Of a DNA stretch of 43,555 bases, positions 25,305 through 33,257 are shown piece by piece (position 1 is the stretch's first letter; the number at the start of each line of letters is the position of its first letter). The DNA is from Candidatus Woesearchaeota archaeon CG_4_10_14_0_2_um_filter_33_13 (GTDB lineage: Archaea > Nanobdellota > Nanobdellia > Woesearchaeales > GW2011-AR9), in contig PFNQ01000033.1 of assembly GCA_002792115.1 (NCBI GenBank), positions 739-44,293 of the forward strand. Direction: 5' to 3'. A program made the translations under genes and the position numbers. The notes under the pieces are model-generated. The model was not told the DNA's origin and searched no databases. It worked only from the letters and a program-made list of their open reading frames with translations.

Positions 25305-26924
25305 TCAAATTTTTGTGTCTGTCATTTCAAAAGCGGCTCTTAGAGTTTTGTAGAACCCATCAGCTTTTTCTTGATCTTTTATAATTAAGCCTTTTCCAAC
25401 TTCTACCATCAATCGATCAGCCTGTTCTGTAGTTAGTCTTCTTTCTCCTGCAAAATCTCTTCTTAACAAATATCCCACATGTTTTGCAAAGTTTGTTCTA
25501 TTATATCTTGTGAAAGCTTCATCCATTTCTCTAGCCATGGGCTCGATTACAGCACGAGCGTAACATTGGTTTGATCTATCTTGCTCTTTGATGTGACAGT
25601 ATGCAGTACTTAACACAAGTAATTTTCTTACATTATTACCTATTGCAACTTCAACCCCATTTAATGTTGAGATTGCAGAATCTTTTTTTCCAATAGTGTG
25701 ATACTCTTCTGCAACACGAATTGCAAGAGGCACTAATAGTTCTTCTTGTGTTAAAATCTCAGCAATTTTATTTGGAACTGTATCAACAATCGCTCTTAAT
25801 GGGACCTTAGCTAAAACTCCTGCTACAGATTCTCCTTCTTCTGCTCTTTGCAGATAATGTTTGGCCAACTCAACAGCAGGTTCAACTAAACGCTCATCTT
25901 GTGTTAATGCTTCTGTTAATAATCTGCCAGATTGGGCAGGATAATTATAAGTTGTCTTTCCAACTAATCCATTCAAATCGTAAACAGCTTTAAAGAATAA
26001 ATATTCTGGAGTTGCTACACCATCATTTGACATTACAACCGCACTTATAGCTTGCAGTTCTGCTGGAGTAAACATTTCCCCTACAACTTGTTGGGATGGA
26101 TCAGTATGAACTAATATTCCTAAATGTTCTGTTAACATTTCTCTTAAGTCTTCATTACTTAGTTCTGGAAAGGGAATATCTTTAATCATTTCTTCAACAC
26201 CAGTATAATATTCATCTTTCTCAGATTTTCTATGCTCTCGTTTATCTCTAGCTCGTAAGATGCGTGGAATAATTGCTGCTTCTTTCATTAAAGTAAGAGA
26301 ATGTATTGTGTCGTCTTCTGTATTCGCTCTAACTCCAGAAGTAATTAACATTGATAATTCCGGCAAGATACTTGCTTGTAGATAATCAGCTAATCCTAAC
26401 CATGCCTTTTGTAACTGTGCGTTAGATTGATAGAGTTCTGAATTTAAAGATAATAATCTAATTAAATCCTCTGCCCTTATAGGAAGATTTTTTGTTACTT
26501 GGGTACCATTAGTTCTCACTTCCCATAATTTTGGATCTTCCACAAAATAAACTACTTTTTTTGCAATGTCTGCAAACTGTTTTAATGTGCTTGGTTCTAC
26601 TCCCAATTCTGCTGAATAAGCGCGATCTTCAAATAAATGTCTTTTTCTTGCTTCATGTTCTCTAGTTAATTCTTGGATATATTCTGTTCTTGCAATTACA
26701 TCTTCTAATCTGCCTGCTGGAAGTGGAACACTAACATCAGCTGCAGCCGCAAGCTTTGTAACAAAGTCTTGAAAATCATTTACATTATTTCCACTTAATG
26801 ATTCAGTAGAAAGTGTTGCAGCTTCTAATGCAGCATTATCTTGATTTAACCTTTGAACGTATGAAGTTTGATCTAAAATTATTTGACCAAAAGTTTTCTT
26901 TTTAGGGGTTATTGTGAGTACCAT
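25305..26924 (-). CDS. Helical-repeat protein sharing the C-terminal module, unknown
   Basis: This 539-residue protein is soluble, almost entirely alpha-helical and acidic, with no catalytic motif I recognise. The region about 385-463 (EEYHTIGKKDSAISTLNGVE, then VLSTAYCHIKEQDRSNQCYARAV) is TPR-like and aligns with the TPR part of the J-domain protein. Residues 467-533 align without gaps to the C-termini of that protein and of the glycosyltransferase. GGTTTATAAAAC upstream of the start supports a leaderless transcript. Its stop codon directly abuts that of the convergent HerA-like ATPase. It may be a scaffold for the same system. Confidence 0.7.
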   Translation of the reverse strand: MVLTITPKKKTFGQIILDQTSYVQRLNQDNAALEAATLSTESLSGNNVNDFQDFVTKLAAAADVSVPLPAGRLEDVIARTEYIQELTREHEARKRHLFEDRAYSAELGVEPSTLKQFADIAKKVVYFVEDPKLWEVRTNGTQVTKNLPIRAEDLIRLLSLNSELYQSNAQLQKAWLGLADYLQASILPELSMLITSGVRANTEDDTIHSLTLMKEAAIIPRILRARDKREHRKSEKDEYYTGVEEMIKDIPFPELSNEDLREMLTEHLGILVHTDPSQQVVGEMFTPAELQAISAVVMSNDGVATPEYLFFKAVYDLNGLVGKTTYNYPAQSGRLLTEALTQDERLVEPAVELAKHYLQRAEEGESVAGVLAKVPLRAIVDTVPNKIAEILTQEELLVPLAIRVAEEYHTIGKKDSAISTLNGVEVAIGNNVRKLLVLSTAYCHIKEQDRSNQCYARAVIEPMAREMDEAFTRYNRTNFAKHVGYLLRRDFAGERRLTTEQADRLMVEVGKGLIIKDQEKADGFYKTLRAAFEMTDTKI

Positions 26925-27023
26925 TTACACATAATAAAGCATATGTTTTATAAACCTTTCGATAAATTCATCTCTGGAGAGTAGTTACGCGGGTTTAAAT
27001 TATTTGTTAAAGTTTCATCTCCT

Positions 27024-27935
27024 ATGAAGCACAATCTTAAGATTACTACCATCCTCATTTTAATGTTTCTGATAGCGCAATTTTTAGGCATTTTAATTTT
27101 AACTCAAAATATTGATGTTAAACAAACCGAAGTTGAAGGAAAAACTACTTTTAAAGAAATTCCTTTTGTGGAAAGACCACCAATTCAAGAAAACCATTCA
27201 TATATCCCTATTTTATTAGCAGTTTTAATTGGCACGGGAATCTTACTTTTATTAATTCGTTTCAATTTAACTTGGGTTTGGAAGATCTGGTTTTTATTGG
27301 CAATCACCATCGCTTTAACTATTGCCTTTGGTAGTTTTATTCCTTATTCTATTGCTTTATTTCTAGCTTTATTGTTATCTCTTTGGAAGATTTTTAAACC
27401 AAATGTTTGGATTCAGAATATAACTGAACTATTTATTTATGGTGGATTAGCGGTTATCTTTGTCCCAATCTTTAACATTTTTTCTGGAGTTATTCTTTTA
27501 ATTTTAATCGCACTTTATGATGCTTATGCTGTTTGGAAATCTAAACATATGATTAAAATGGCCAAGTCGCAAACTAAAGCTAAGGTTTTTGCTGGATTTT
27601 TAATTCCTTATCAATTAAAGAGAAATATCCTTCCTGAAAAAGTAAAAACAACTTTGAAAAAAACGCTTCTCCTTAAAGTTAAAACAAAGTCATCCAAAGG
27701 TAGGGTAGCAATGTTAGGCGGCGGAGATGTTGCTTTTCCTTTAATCTTTGCAGGAGTAATTCTTAAAGAGATGGGGTTGTGGCAAAGTCTTTTAGTACCA
27801 TTTTTTGCATTATCTGGATTAATTATTCTCTTCAAAATAGGTAAAGAAAAAAAGTTTTATCCTGCTATGCCGTTCATTTCTTCTGGATGTTTAATTGGTT
27901 TAGCGGTACTTTATTTACTTAATTATATCCTCTAA
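27024..27935 (+). CDS. Presenilin/signal-peptide-peptidase-like aspartic membrane protease (A22)
   Basis: An intramembrane aspartyl protease of 303 residues with about nine hydrophobic segments, as in archaeal presenilin homologues. The catalytic aspartates are Asp166 in LYDAYAVWKSKHM (the YD motif) and Asp235 in LGGGDVAFP (the GxGD motif). The PAL-type motif is P280-A281-M282. It would cut transmembrane segments of unknown substrates. The gene overlaps the end of the convergent MBL-fold gene by 17 bases. The PAL variant PAM is a conservative change seen here by eye. Confidence 0.93.
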   Translation: MKHNLKITTILILMFLIAQFLGILILTQNIDVKQTEVEGKTTFKEIPFVERPPIQENHSYIPILLAVLIGTGILLLLIRFNLTWVWKIWFLLAITIALTIAFGSFIPYSIALFLALLLSLWKIFKPNVWIQNITELFIYGGLAVIFVPIFNIFSGVILLILIALYDAYAVWKSKHMIKMAKSQTKAKVFAGFLIPYQLKRNILPEKVKTTLKKTLLLKVKTKSSKGRVAMLGGGDVAFPLIFAGVILKEMGLWQSLLVPFFALSGLIILFKIGKEKKFYPAMPFISSGCLIGLAVLYLLNYIL

Positions 27936-28743
27936 CAGGACTACGATATTCACTATAATTTTGAGGAGAAACTAATAAACCATCTTTAGCAGCAATCGTC
28001 TGCACTCCAGTAACTCTTTGGATTTCTCTTGCCTCTACCAAAGGATCTGTTCTTAACATATCCAAACCAAAATGTGTCATGATAGCTAACTTTGGCCGTA
28101 CATGAGTTATAATTTTTATCGCTGCTTCCGTATCTAAATTCTTGCCTTGTGCTTTGTTTCCAGGATAAGGAACATTCATAATTATAATGTCGGAACCGGT
28201 TAATTCCTCTAACAATTGTGGAGTTAAAGCAGTGTCCCCCGTATAACTTAAAGTGAATCTAGGACAGAAAAATTTGAAGCCAATTGCTGTTTTGTCTGTG
28301 TGGTCCGCCGATAAAGCGTTAATCTCAGTAAGTTCTATCCCCACCTTGTGATTCTTTTCCATTGGAATGGCCTTTTCAACTAAATTTTGGTGAAATTTTG
28401 TTATAACTGGATGACTATCTTCTGTTGGTTGAAAAATAGATTTACTTCCTAAAACAATCCCCCTATGTTCTATTCCCGAGTGGGTCATTGCTTCAATAAT
28501 CATATTTAAGTCATTACAATGATTCAAATGATTGTGAGTAACAAGAATTGCTGTGGTGTGGTTTAAATTAACCCCATACTCTTTAGCTTTAACTAACGCT
28601 CCAGGTCCAGGATCTAGGTGAAATTGAAGGTCTTCTACCTGTAGAATAATTCCTCCAGAAGATCGTAATTGTTTACTAACTACTGCAGAACTTCCTGCTG
28701 TACCCAAAAATAATATGCTTGCCACAAGTATCCCTCTGCTCAT
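27919..28743 (-). CDS. MBL-fold metal-dependent hydrolase
   Basis: A metallo-beta-lactamase fold protein of 274 residues. The N-terminal FLGTAGSSAVVSKQLRSSGG and HLDPGPGAL are typical of an archaeal subgroup of unknown substrate. The metal motif is H70-N-H72-L-N74-H75, followed by CND. The Asp of the usual HxHxDH motif is replaced by Asn74. Other ligands are present: SYTGDTAL (Asp) and IMTHFG (His). The loss of Asp may alter the second metal site. It is convergent with the presenilin-like gene and divergent from the thermosome gene. Confidence 0.87.
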   Translation of the reverse strand: MSRGILVASILFLGTAGSSAVVSKQLRSSGGIILQVEDLQFHLDPGPGALVKAKEYGVNLNHTTAILVTHNHLNHCNDLNMIIEAMTHSGIEHRGIVLGSKSIFQPTEDSHPVITKFHQNLVEKAIPMEKNHKVGIELTEINALSADHTDKTAIGFKFFCPRFTLSYTGDTALTPQLLEELTGSDIIIMNVPYPGNKAQGKNLDTEAAIKIITHVRPKLAIMTHFGLDMLRTDPLVEAREIQRVTGVQTIAAKDGLLVSPQNYSEYRSPVRGYN

Positions 28744-28891
28744 GTAGGAGTGTCGGGGTTAATAAAGATTATTATGCTCAAAAAGTGAGTTCTGGTGCAT
28801 TAAATCAATAATTGTACTAACATCTTACACAATTTTTATAAAACAGCCTTCTTGTGAGGTTGTATTATCTTTTATTTTTGGGGTGGAAATT

Positions 28892-30517
28892 ATGACAAAC
28901 AATAATAATATGCAACCAATTTTTATCTTACCAGAGGATACTAAAAGAACGACTGGCAGAGACGCTCAAAGAAATAACATTGCTGCAGCTAAAGCAGTTG
29001 CACAAACCGTTCGGACAACACTAGGTCCAAAGGGTATGGATAAGATGATTGTTGATTCTATGGGTGGTGTTATCGTAACTAATGATGGTGTTACAATCTT
29101 GAAAGAGATGCAGATAGAACATCCTGCGGCCAAAATGGTGGTTGAAGTTGCTAAGACACAAGAAGATGTTGTTGGTGATGGCACTACAACTGCAGTAGTT
29201 TTAGCGGGGGAATTGTTAAAAAAGGCAGAAGATTTGTTAGATCAAGATATTCATCCGACGGTATTGGCTAGGGGTTATCGATTAGCAGAAGTAGAAGCAC
29301 AAAATATTCTTAAAAGAATCTGTGAACATATTTCCTTACAAGATGAAGATTTGTTAAATAATATTGCCATAACTGCTATGACCGGGAAGGGTGCAGAAGC
29401 AAATAAAGAACCGTTAGCAAAATTAATTGTTAAGGCCGTTAAGGGACTTACTGAAATGATCGATGGAAAGTTAAGAGTTAACGTCGCAAATATTAAGGTT
29501 GAAAAGAGAGTTGGGGATGGAATTGAAGAAAGTGAATTAATTGAAGGTATTGTTTTGGATAAGGAAAAAGTTCATACTGAAATGCCTGTTAAAGTTGAAA
29601 ATGCTAAAATTGCTTTGTTAGACTCAGCATTAGAGATTAAGAATACAGAGATTGACGCAAAAATCCAAATTACTAATCCCGATCAACTTAACTCATTTTT
29701 AGAACAAGAAGAACGTTCTTTAAAGATGATGGTTGAGAAAGTTAAACTTAGTGGGGCCAATGTTTTATTTTGTCAGAAGGGAATTGATGATCTTGCTCAA
29801 CACTTTTTGGCAAAAGCAAAAGTTCTAGCCGTTAGAAGAGTTTCAAAAAGTGATATGGAGAAGTTGGCTCAAGCAACCGGAGCAAAGATAATTAGTAACT
29901 GGAAAGAATTATCAGAGGAAGATTTGGGTTACGCCGGATTAGTAAGAGAAGAAAAAGTAGCCAATGAAGAAAGCATTTTTGTTGAAAAGTGTCTTAATCC
30001 AAAAGCTATGACTCTGTTAGTTAGGGGTGGAACTGAACATGTTGCTGAAGAAATTAAAAGAGCAGTTACTGATGCTTTAGGAGATTTGGCCGCGGCATTA
30101 AAAGAAGGGAAAGTTGTTGCAGGAGCCGGATCTACAGAAATTGAATTGGCTTTGGGATTAAAGCGATATGCTTCTACTCTTAGTGGAAAGGAACAATTAG
30201 CCGTACAGGCTTTTGCAGAAGCAATGGAAATTATCCCTAGGACCCTAGCGGAAAATGCCGGTTTAGACCCAATTGATGTTTTAACAAAGTTAAGATTAGA
30301 GCATGAAAGAAATAATAAATGGGCGGGGATAAATGTTTTTACTGGAGAAGTAATGGATGCCTGGAAAAGTGGGGTTATTGAACCATTAAAAATTAAAACT
30401 CAGGCCTTGAGTAGCGCAGCAGAAGTAGCAGAGATGATCTTAAGGATTGATGATGTCATCCTTGGTGGAAAATCAGAACATCATCAACTACCTCCAAATA
30501 TGCATGGATTGATGTAG
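28892..30517 (+). CDS. Thermosome subunit (group II chaperonin)
   Basis: An archaeal CCT/thermosome subunit of about 541 residues and full length. ATP-binding motifs: [26 protein letters not shown] and [15 protein letters not shown], plus [14 protein letters not shown]. The lid and intermediate domains are complete. The frame is open to a GTG at 28883, but GGGGTG precedes the ATG at 28892 at the right spacing. The C-terminus ends [12 protein letters not shown], a short tail lacking the GGM repeats seen in many thermosomes. Only one subunit gene is visible in the window. Confidence 0.97.
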   Translation: MTNNNNMQPIFILPEDTKRTTGRDAQRNNIAAAKAVAQTVRTTLGPKGMDKMIVDSMGGVIVTNDGVTILKEMQIEHPAAKMVVEVAKTQEDVVGDGTTTAVVLAGELLKKAEDLLDQDIHPTVLARGYRLAEVEAQNILKRICEHISLQDEDLLNNIAITAMTGKGAEANKEPLAKLIVKAVKGLTEMIDGKLRVNVANIKVEKRVGDGIEESELIEGIVLDKEKVHTEMPVKVENAKIALLDSALEIKNTEIDAKIQITNPDQLNSFLEQEERSLKMMVEKVKLSGANVLFCQKGIDDLAQHFLAKAKVLAVRRVSKSDMEKLAQATGAKIISNWKELSEEDLGYAGLVREEKVANEESIFVEKCLNPKAMTLLVRGGTEHVAEEIKRAVTDALGDLAAALKEGKVVAGAGSTEIELALGLKRYASTLSGKEQLAVQAFAEAMEIIPRTLAENAGLDPIDVLTKLRLEHERNNKWAGINVFTGEVMDAWKSGVIEPLKIKTQALSSAAEVAEMILRIDDVILGGKSEHHQLPPNMHGLM

Positions 30518-30555
30518 AGAACCTTTTTAAAGAACAAAATTTTTCTTTTTCTTTC

Positions 30556-32031
30556 ATGAAAATCACCAATATGATTTCTTTGTTTAGGGTTGCTGCCCTT
30601 CCAATAATTATAAACCTAATCTATCAAGAAACAGCACAATCATATTTTTGGGCAATTATTTTCTTGATCTTAGCAATAATAAGCGATTTTTTAGATGGTT
30701 ATCTTGCTAGAAAGTTAAATGAAAAGACGGTTGTTGGATCTTTTCTTGATCCCTTTGCCGACAAGATTTTGGTAGTGGGCTTATTATTCATTTTTGTTCT
30801 GAGAGAAGAATTTTCTTTTTTAGTTCTGCTTTTGTTTATTTTTAGAGATCTTTTTGTACTATTTATCCGTTGGTTTTCATCATATTATAACATTCAAGTC
30901 CATGAAAAATGGCACGGGAATGTTATGGTTACTTCCCAATTAGGTATCATCATGTTTATTTTGATTAACAATTATTTTACTTTAAAATCTATGATTTATG
31001 ACGTCTTTTATGCTTTTTCCGAGTTACTAATTGTTTTATCAACCGGATTGGCGGTGTTGCTTTGTGTAATATCAATGGGATATTACCTTTTTGCTTACAC
31101 CAAAGAAAGGCGATCCATTGTTAAGCTTGGTTCTAAGATGGGAAAAGAAAACATGATTATTTTAGCCAATAAAAAAGCAAGTGGATATCAAAGTAGTTAT
31201 CGTCGTCATCTTTTAAAAGTTTTTTCTAAAAGAAGAAAGGCTTCAATTGTATATCTTCCTACTAACAAAAAAAACATGTTCCAAGATGTTGAAAAGAACG
31301 TGAAGGGTTATCCACATGTTATGATCGCTGGAGGAGATGGTTCTTTTGAGGGCGCTTTCAACAATGACATATTACAAAATAAAAAGTTAGGTTTTTTTCC
31401 ATTTGGAGCAGGAAATGCGTATTATTCTTATTTTTATAGGGGCAATCGCTTTGAATATCTTCGTTCTAGGTTTGACTTTAGAGAAATGGATCTTGATTTA
31501 TTAGAAGTTGAGTGGGAAAGCGGCAAGGTGTTCACCACTTTTTTTACTTTGGGTGTGGATGCAGAAGTTATGCGTTATAGTAAAAATACCTATCCCCACG
31601 GACTGTCTGGCTATTTGAAGGCAAGCACTAAAGCTCTTTTTTCTTCAAAAGCTAATTACGATCTCAAATGTAAGATTGATGGTAAGATCTCAGAATTTAA
31701 TAATTGTGTTAGTATAAATCTTGCTAAGGTTCCGTATTATGGTTTTTCTATAAGATCGGTCCTTGGTGAAATTAAACCGGATGATGGAATAGTTTATGGG
31801 GTAGCAGTGGTTAATACCCACAATATTTTTACCAATAAAATTGCTCGTATTTTGAGTTTAATCCTATGTGCATTAAATATGGATCGACATCCTTTAATTT
31901 CTTTGAAAGGGAAGAAGTTTGAAATTAAAAGTGAAACCCCCTTTGCGATTCAGGCAGGAGGAGATTTTATTGGTTATACTTCTTGGGTTAAAGTTAAGGT
32001 GGGAAGAAAACAGAAAGTTTTAGTGATTTAA
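30556..32031 (+). CDS. Fusion of CDP-alcohol phosphatidyltransferase and diacylglycerol-kinase-like domain
   Basis: This 491-residue protein joins two lipid enzymes. Residues 1 to about 185 are a multi-pass CDP-alcohol phosphatidyltransferase with the complete signature D44-x2-D47-G48-x2-A51-R52-x8-G61-x3-D65-x3-D69. That family makes phospholipid headgroups. From about 195 on there is a lipid/diacylglycerol kinase catalytic domain: nucleotide-binding VMIAGGDGSFEGAFNN (about 255-270), FFPFGAGNAYYSY, and the C-terminal IQAGGDFIG. The kinase would face the cytosol beside the active site of the transferase. It starts soon after the thermosome stop with its own TATA (TTTTTAAAG near 30523) and leaderless ATG. 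I know of no common archaeal enzyme with this order. Confidence 0.88.
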   Translation: MKITNMISLFRVAALPIIINLIYQETAQSYFWAIIFLILAIISDFLDGYLARKLNEKTVVGSFLDPFADKILVVGLLFIFVLREEFSFLVLLLFIFRDLFVLFIRWFSSYYNIQVHEKWHGNVMVTSQLGIIMFILINNYFTLKSMIYDVFYAFSELLIVLSTGLAVLLCVISMGYYLFAYTKERRSIVKLGSKMGKENMIILANKKASGYQSSYRRHLLKVFSKRRKASIVYLPTNKKNMFQDVEKNVKGYPHVMIAGGDGSFEGAFNNDILQNKKLGFFPFGAGNAYYSYFYRGNRFEYLRSRFDFREMDLDLLEVEWESGKVFTTFFTLGVDAEVMRYSKNTYPHGLSGYLKASTKALFSSKANYDLKCKIDGKISEFNNCVSINLAKVPYYGFSIRSVLGEIKPDDGIVYGVAVVNTHNIFTNKIARILSLILCALNMDRHPLISLKGKKFEIKSETPFAIQAGGDFIGYTSWVKVKVGRKQKVLVI

Positions 32032-32095
32032 TCTACCATTATTTAATATTCGCTTGAACACAAGGTTTATAAATCTTAAAATAATAATTTCTGAT

Positions 32096-32791
32096 ATGGT
32101 AGATGTTACATCTGTTCTTTCAGCATTGGTTGCGTTAGCAGCAGCATTTTCAGCCATGACTGGATTATTTGTTTTAGAGGGATTTTTTCGTAATAAACTA
32201 AAAGACCTTTTTGATGATACCAGTTATTTAATTTTCTTTTTCTTAGTCTCAGGATATTTCTTTTATGGTTTGGGAGAAGTATTATATTATTTAATAAGCT
32301 CAGTTTTGTCTGAAGCAGGATATTTTGGAGTACAGGATTTATATTGGTTAGGTGGGGGAATTATGATTCTGCTTTCTTTCATTTTTCTTAGTGCTACTTT
32401 TGCCAAGAGAAATATGCGTTGGGGAAAGTTTATGATTTTACTTTTGGTTGGGGTTGTTTTAGCTGCAGTTGTATCTTTAGCTACAATGGGAGACACTTTC
32501 TCTTTTAGCAATATGTATCCTTTAATCAGTTCGTTAATTGTGACGTTTGCCTTAGGTTCTTTTTTGTTTGATCAACAACTTGGAGACTTATCTTTGCCAC
32601 TAAAAATATTTTTCTTTGCCAGTCTTTTTATTCTTTTAGCAGATATATTTTACAGTTCTGGAGCAACCTTACTCGCTAACGATTTAGGCACATTAATTTC
32701 AGATTTGCTATATCTTGCTGGTTATGTATTAAGTGGAACTGCCTTCTTAACTTTAAGAAAAAGATGGCATTCCTTAGCTAATGGAAATTAA
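32096..32791 (+). CDS. Seven-helix membrane protein, unknown
   Basis: 231 residues with seven hydrophobic segments of about 20-25 residues spread evenly along it and a short basic end (LRKRWHSLANGN). The open frame reaches a TTG at 32054, but TTTATAAAT at 32066-32074 lies about 25 bases before the ATG at 32096, so I take that leaderless start. No family is recognised. It stands between the lipid enzyme fusion and an RNA-coding stretch. Confidence 0.7.
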   Translation: MVDVTSVLSALVALAAAFSAMTGLFVLEGFFRNKLKDLFDDTSYLIFFFLVSGYFFYGLGEVLYYLISSVLSEAGYFGVQDLYWLGGGIMILLSFIFLSATFAKRNMRWGKFMILLLVGVVLAAVVSLATMGDTFSFSNMYPLISSLIVTFALGSFLFDQQLGDLSLPLKIFFFASLFILLADIFYSSGATLLANDLGTLISDLLYLAGYVLSGTAFLTLRKRWHSLANGN

Positions 32792-32814
32792 TTTTAAGTT
32801 TTTTTTTGCAAAAA

Positions 32815-32824
32815 GTTTAAATAG
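32815..32824 (+). promoter_or_regulatory. Orphan archaeal promoter (BRE/TATA)
   Basis: CAAAAA followed by GTTTAAATAG lies about 26 bases upstream of ATGATG at 32846. It is a convincing promoter with no ordinary gene behind it. Confidence 0.45.
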
Positions 32825-32845
32825 TTTTTATCTTTCAAGACAAAA

Positions 32846-32884
32846 ATGATGACACAAACCGGAAGTGATTGTATTCACTGTTAG
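32846..32884 (+). CDS. Possible leaderless 12-codon peptide or start of a short RNA
   Basis: ATGATG at the expected transcription start opens a reading frame MMTQTGSDCIHC that ends in TAG, followed at once by TAA. The CxxC end recalls a zinc-ribbon fragment. The same bases can form a hairpin (AGTGA/TCACT). An upstream peptide, a small RNA, or a promoter remnant of a lost gene are all possible. The distance to the tRNA (116 bases) allows a joint transcript, although the tRNA has its own TATA-like TTTTTTAAAG at 32964-32973. Confidence 0.25.
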   Translation: MMTQTGSDCIHC

Positions 32885-32999
32885 TAATGTTTATTCTAAT
32901 TTTAATTCTCTTCAACCAAATGTTCTAAAGTTTTCTTCAACCAGTATTTGTAATTCCGCAAAGTTTTTTAAAGGAAACCGTTCTGTGCAAGTTTATAAT

Positions 33000-33087
33000 G
33001 GCGGCTGTTGTGTAACGGTTAGCATACAGGTCTGTGGAAATAATCTGCAGCAAACCTGTGACGGGAGTTCAACTCTCCCCAGCCGCC
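33000..33087 (+). tRNA. tRNA-His (anticodon GTG) with a 15-nt intron
   Basis: The acceptor stem GCGGCTG (33001-33007) pairs with CAGCCGC (33080-33086). The base before it is G (33000) and the discriminator is C (33087), so the G-1:C73 pair specific to tRNA-His is encoded. The D arm, anticodon stem CAGGT/ACCTG and T arm GGGAG-TTCAACT-CTCCC are regular. Without the intron the anticodon loop is CTGTGGA, with anticodon GTG. A T7 run follows at 33091-33097, and a TATA-like TTTTTTAAAG lies about 30 bases upstream. The histidyl-tRNA synthetase gene lies 2.2 kb downstream. Confidence 0.95.
33038..33052 (+). other. tRNA-His intron with canonical bulge-helix-bulge
   Basis: The intron lies after position 37. 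CTGT (33032-33035) pairs with GCAG (33048-33051) as the 4-bp central helix. The three-base bulges are GGA (33036-33038) on the 5' side and CAA (33051-33053 region) on the 3' side, next to the anticodon stem. Cleavage within the bulges by the archaeal splicing endonuclease yields a normal 7-base loop. Confidence 0.88.
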
Positions 33088-33090
33088 CTC

Positions 33091-33097
33091 TTTTTTT
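33091..33097 (+). terminator. T7 terminator of tRNA-His
   Basis: A run of seven T follows three bases after the mature 3' end of the tRNA. Confidence 0.6.
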
Positions 33098-33257
33098 AAC
33101 TTCTAATTTACATCATAGTTAGGGCCAGCTATGCCCCTTAACATTGTTTACATTTACTAGAATTCTAGCCATTTTGTTTTATTTTTTCAAATAAGGATTC
33201 TAGAGACAGCTATCAAAAAAATTAGCCGAGCGGGCTATAAACGCGGAGATAAAAAAA

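Noticed and set aside
25302-25307. Abutting stop codons of convergent genes as a special signal
   Set aside because: It is notable but common in compact genomes and needs no further explanation.
32846-32884. C/D box RNA starting ATGATGA
   Set aside because: A C-box-like motif is present, but no CTGA D box lies at a workable distance.
33167-33178. CTAGAATTCTAG palindrome as an operator
   Set aside because: It is a short AT-rich palindrome far from a TATA box, with no second copy nearby.
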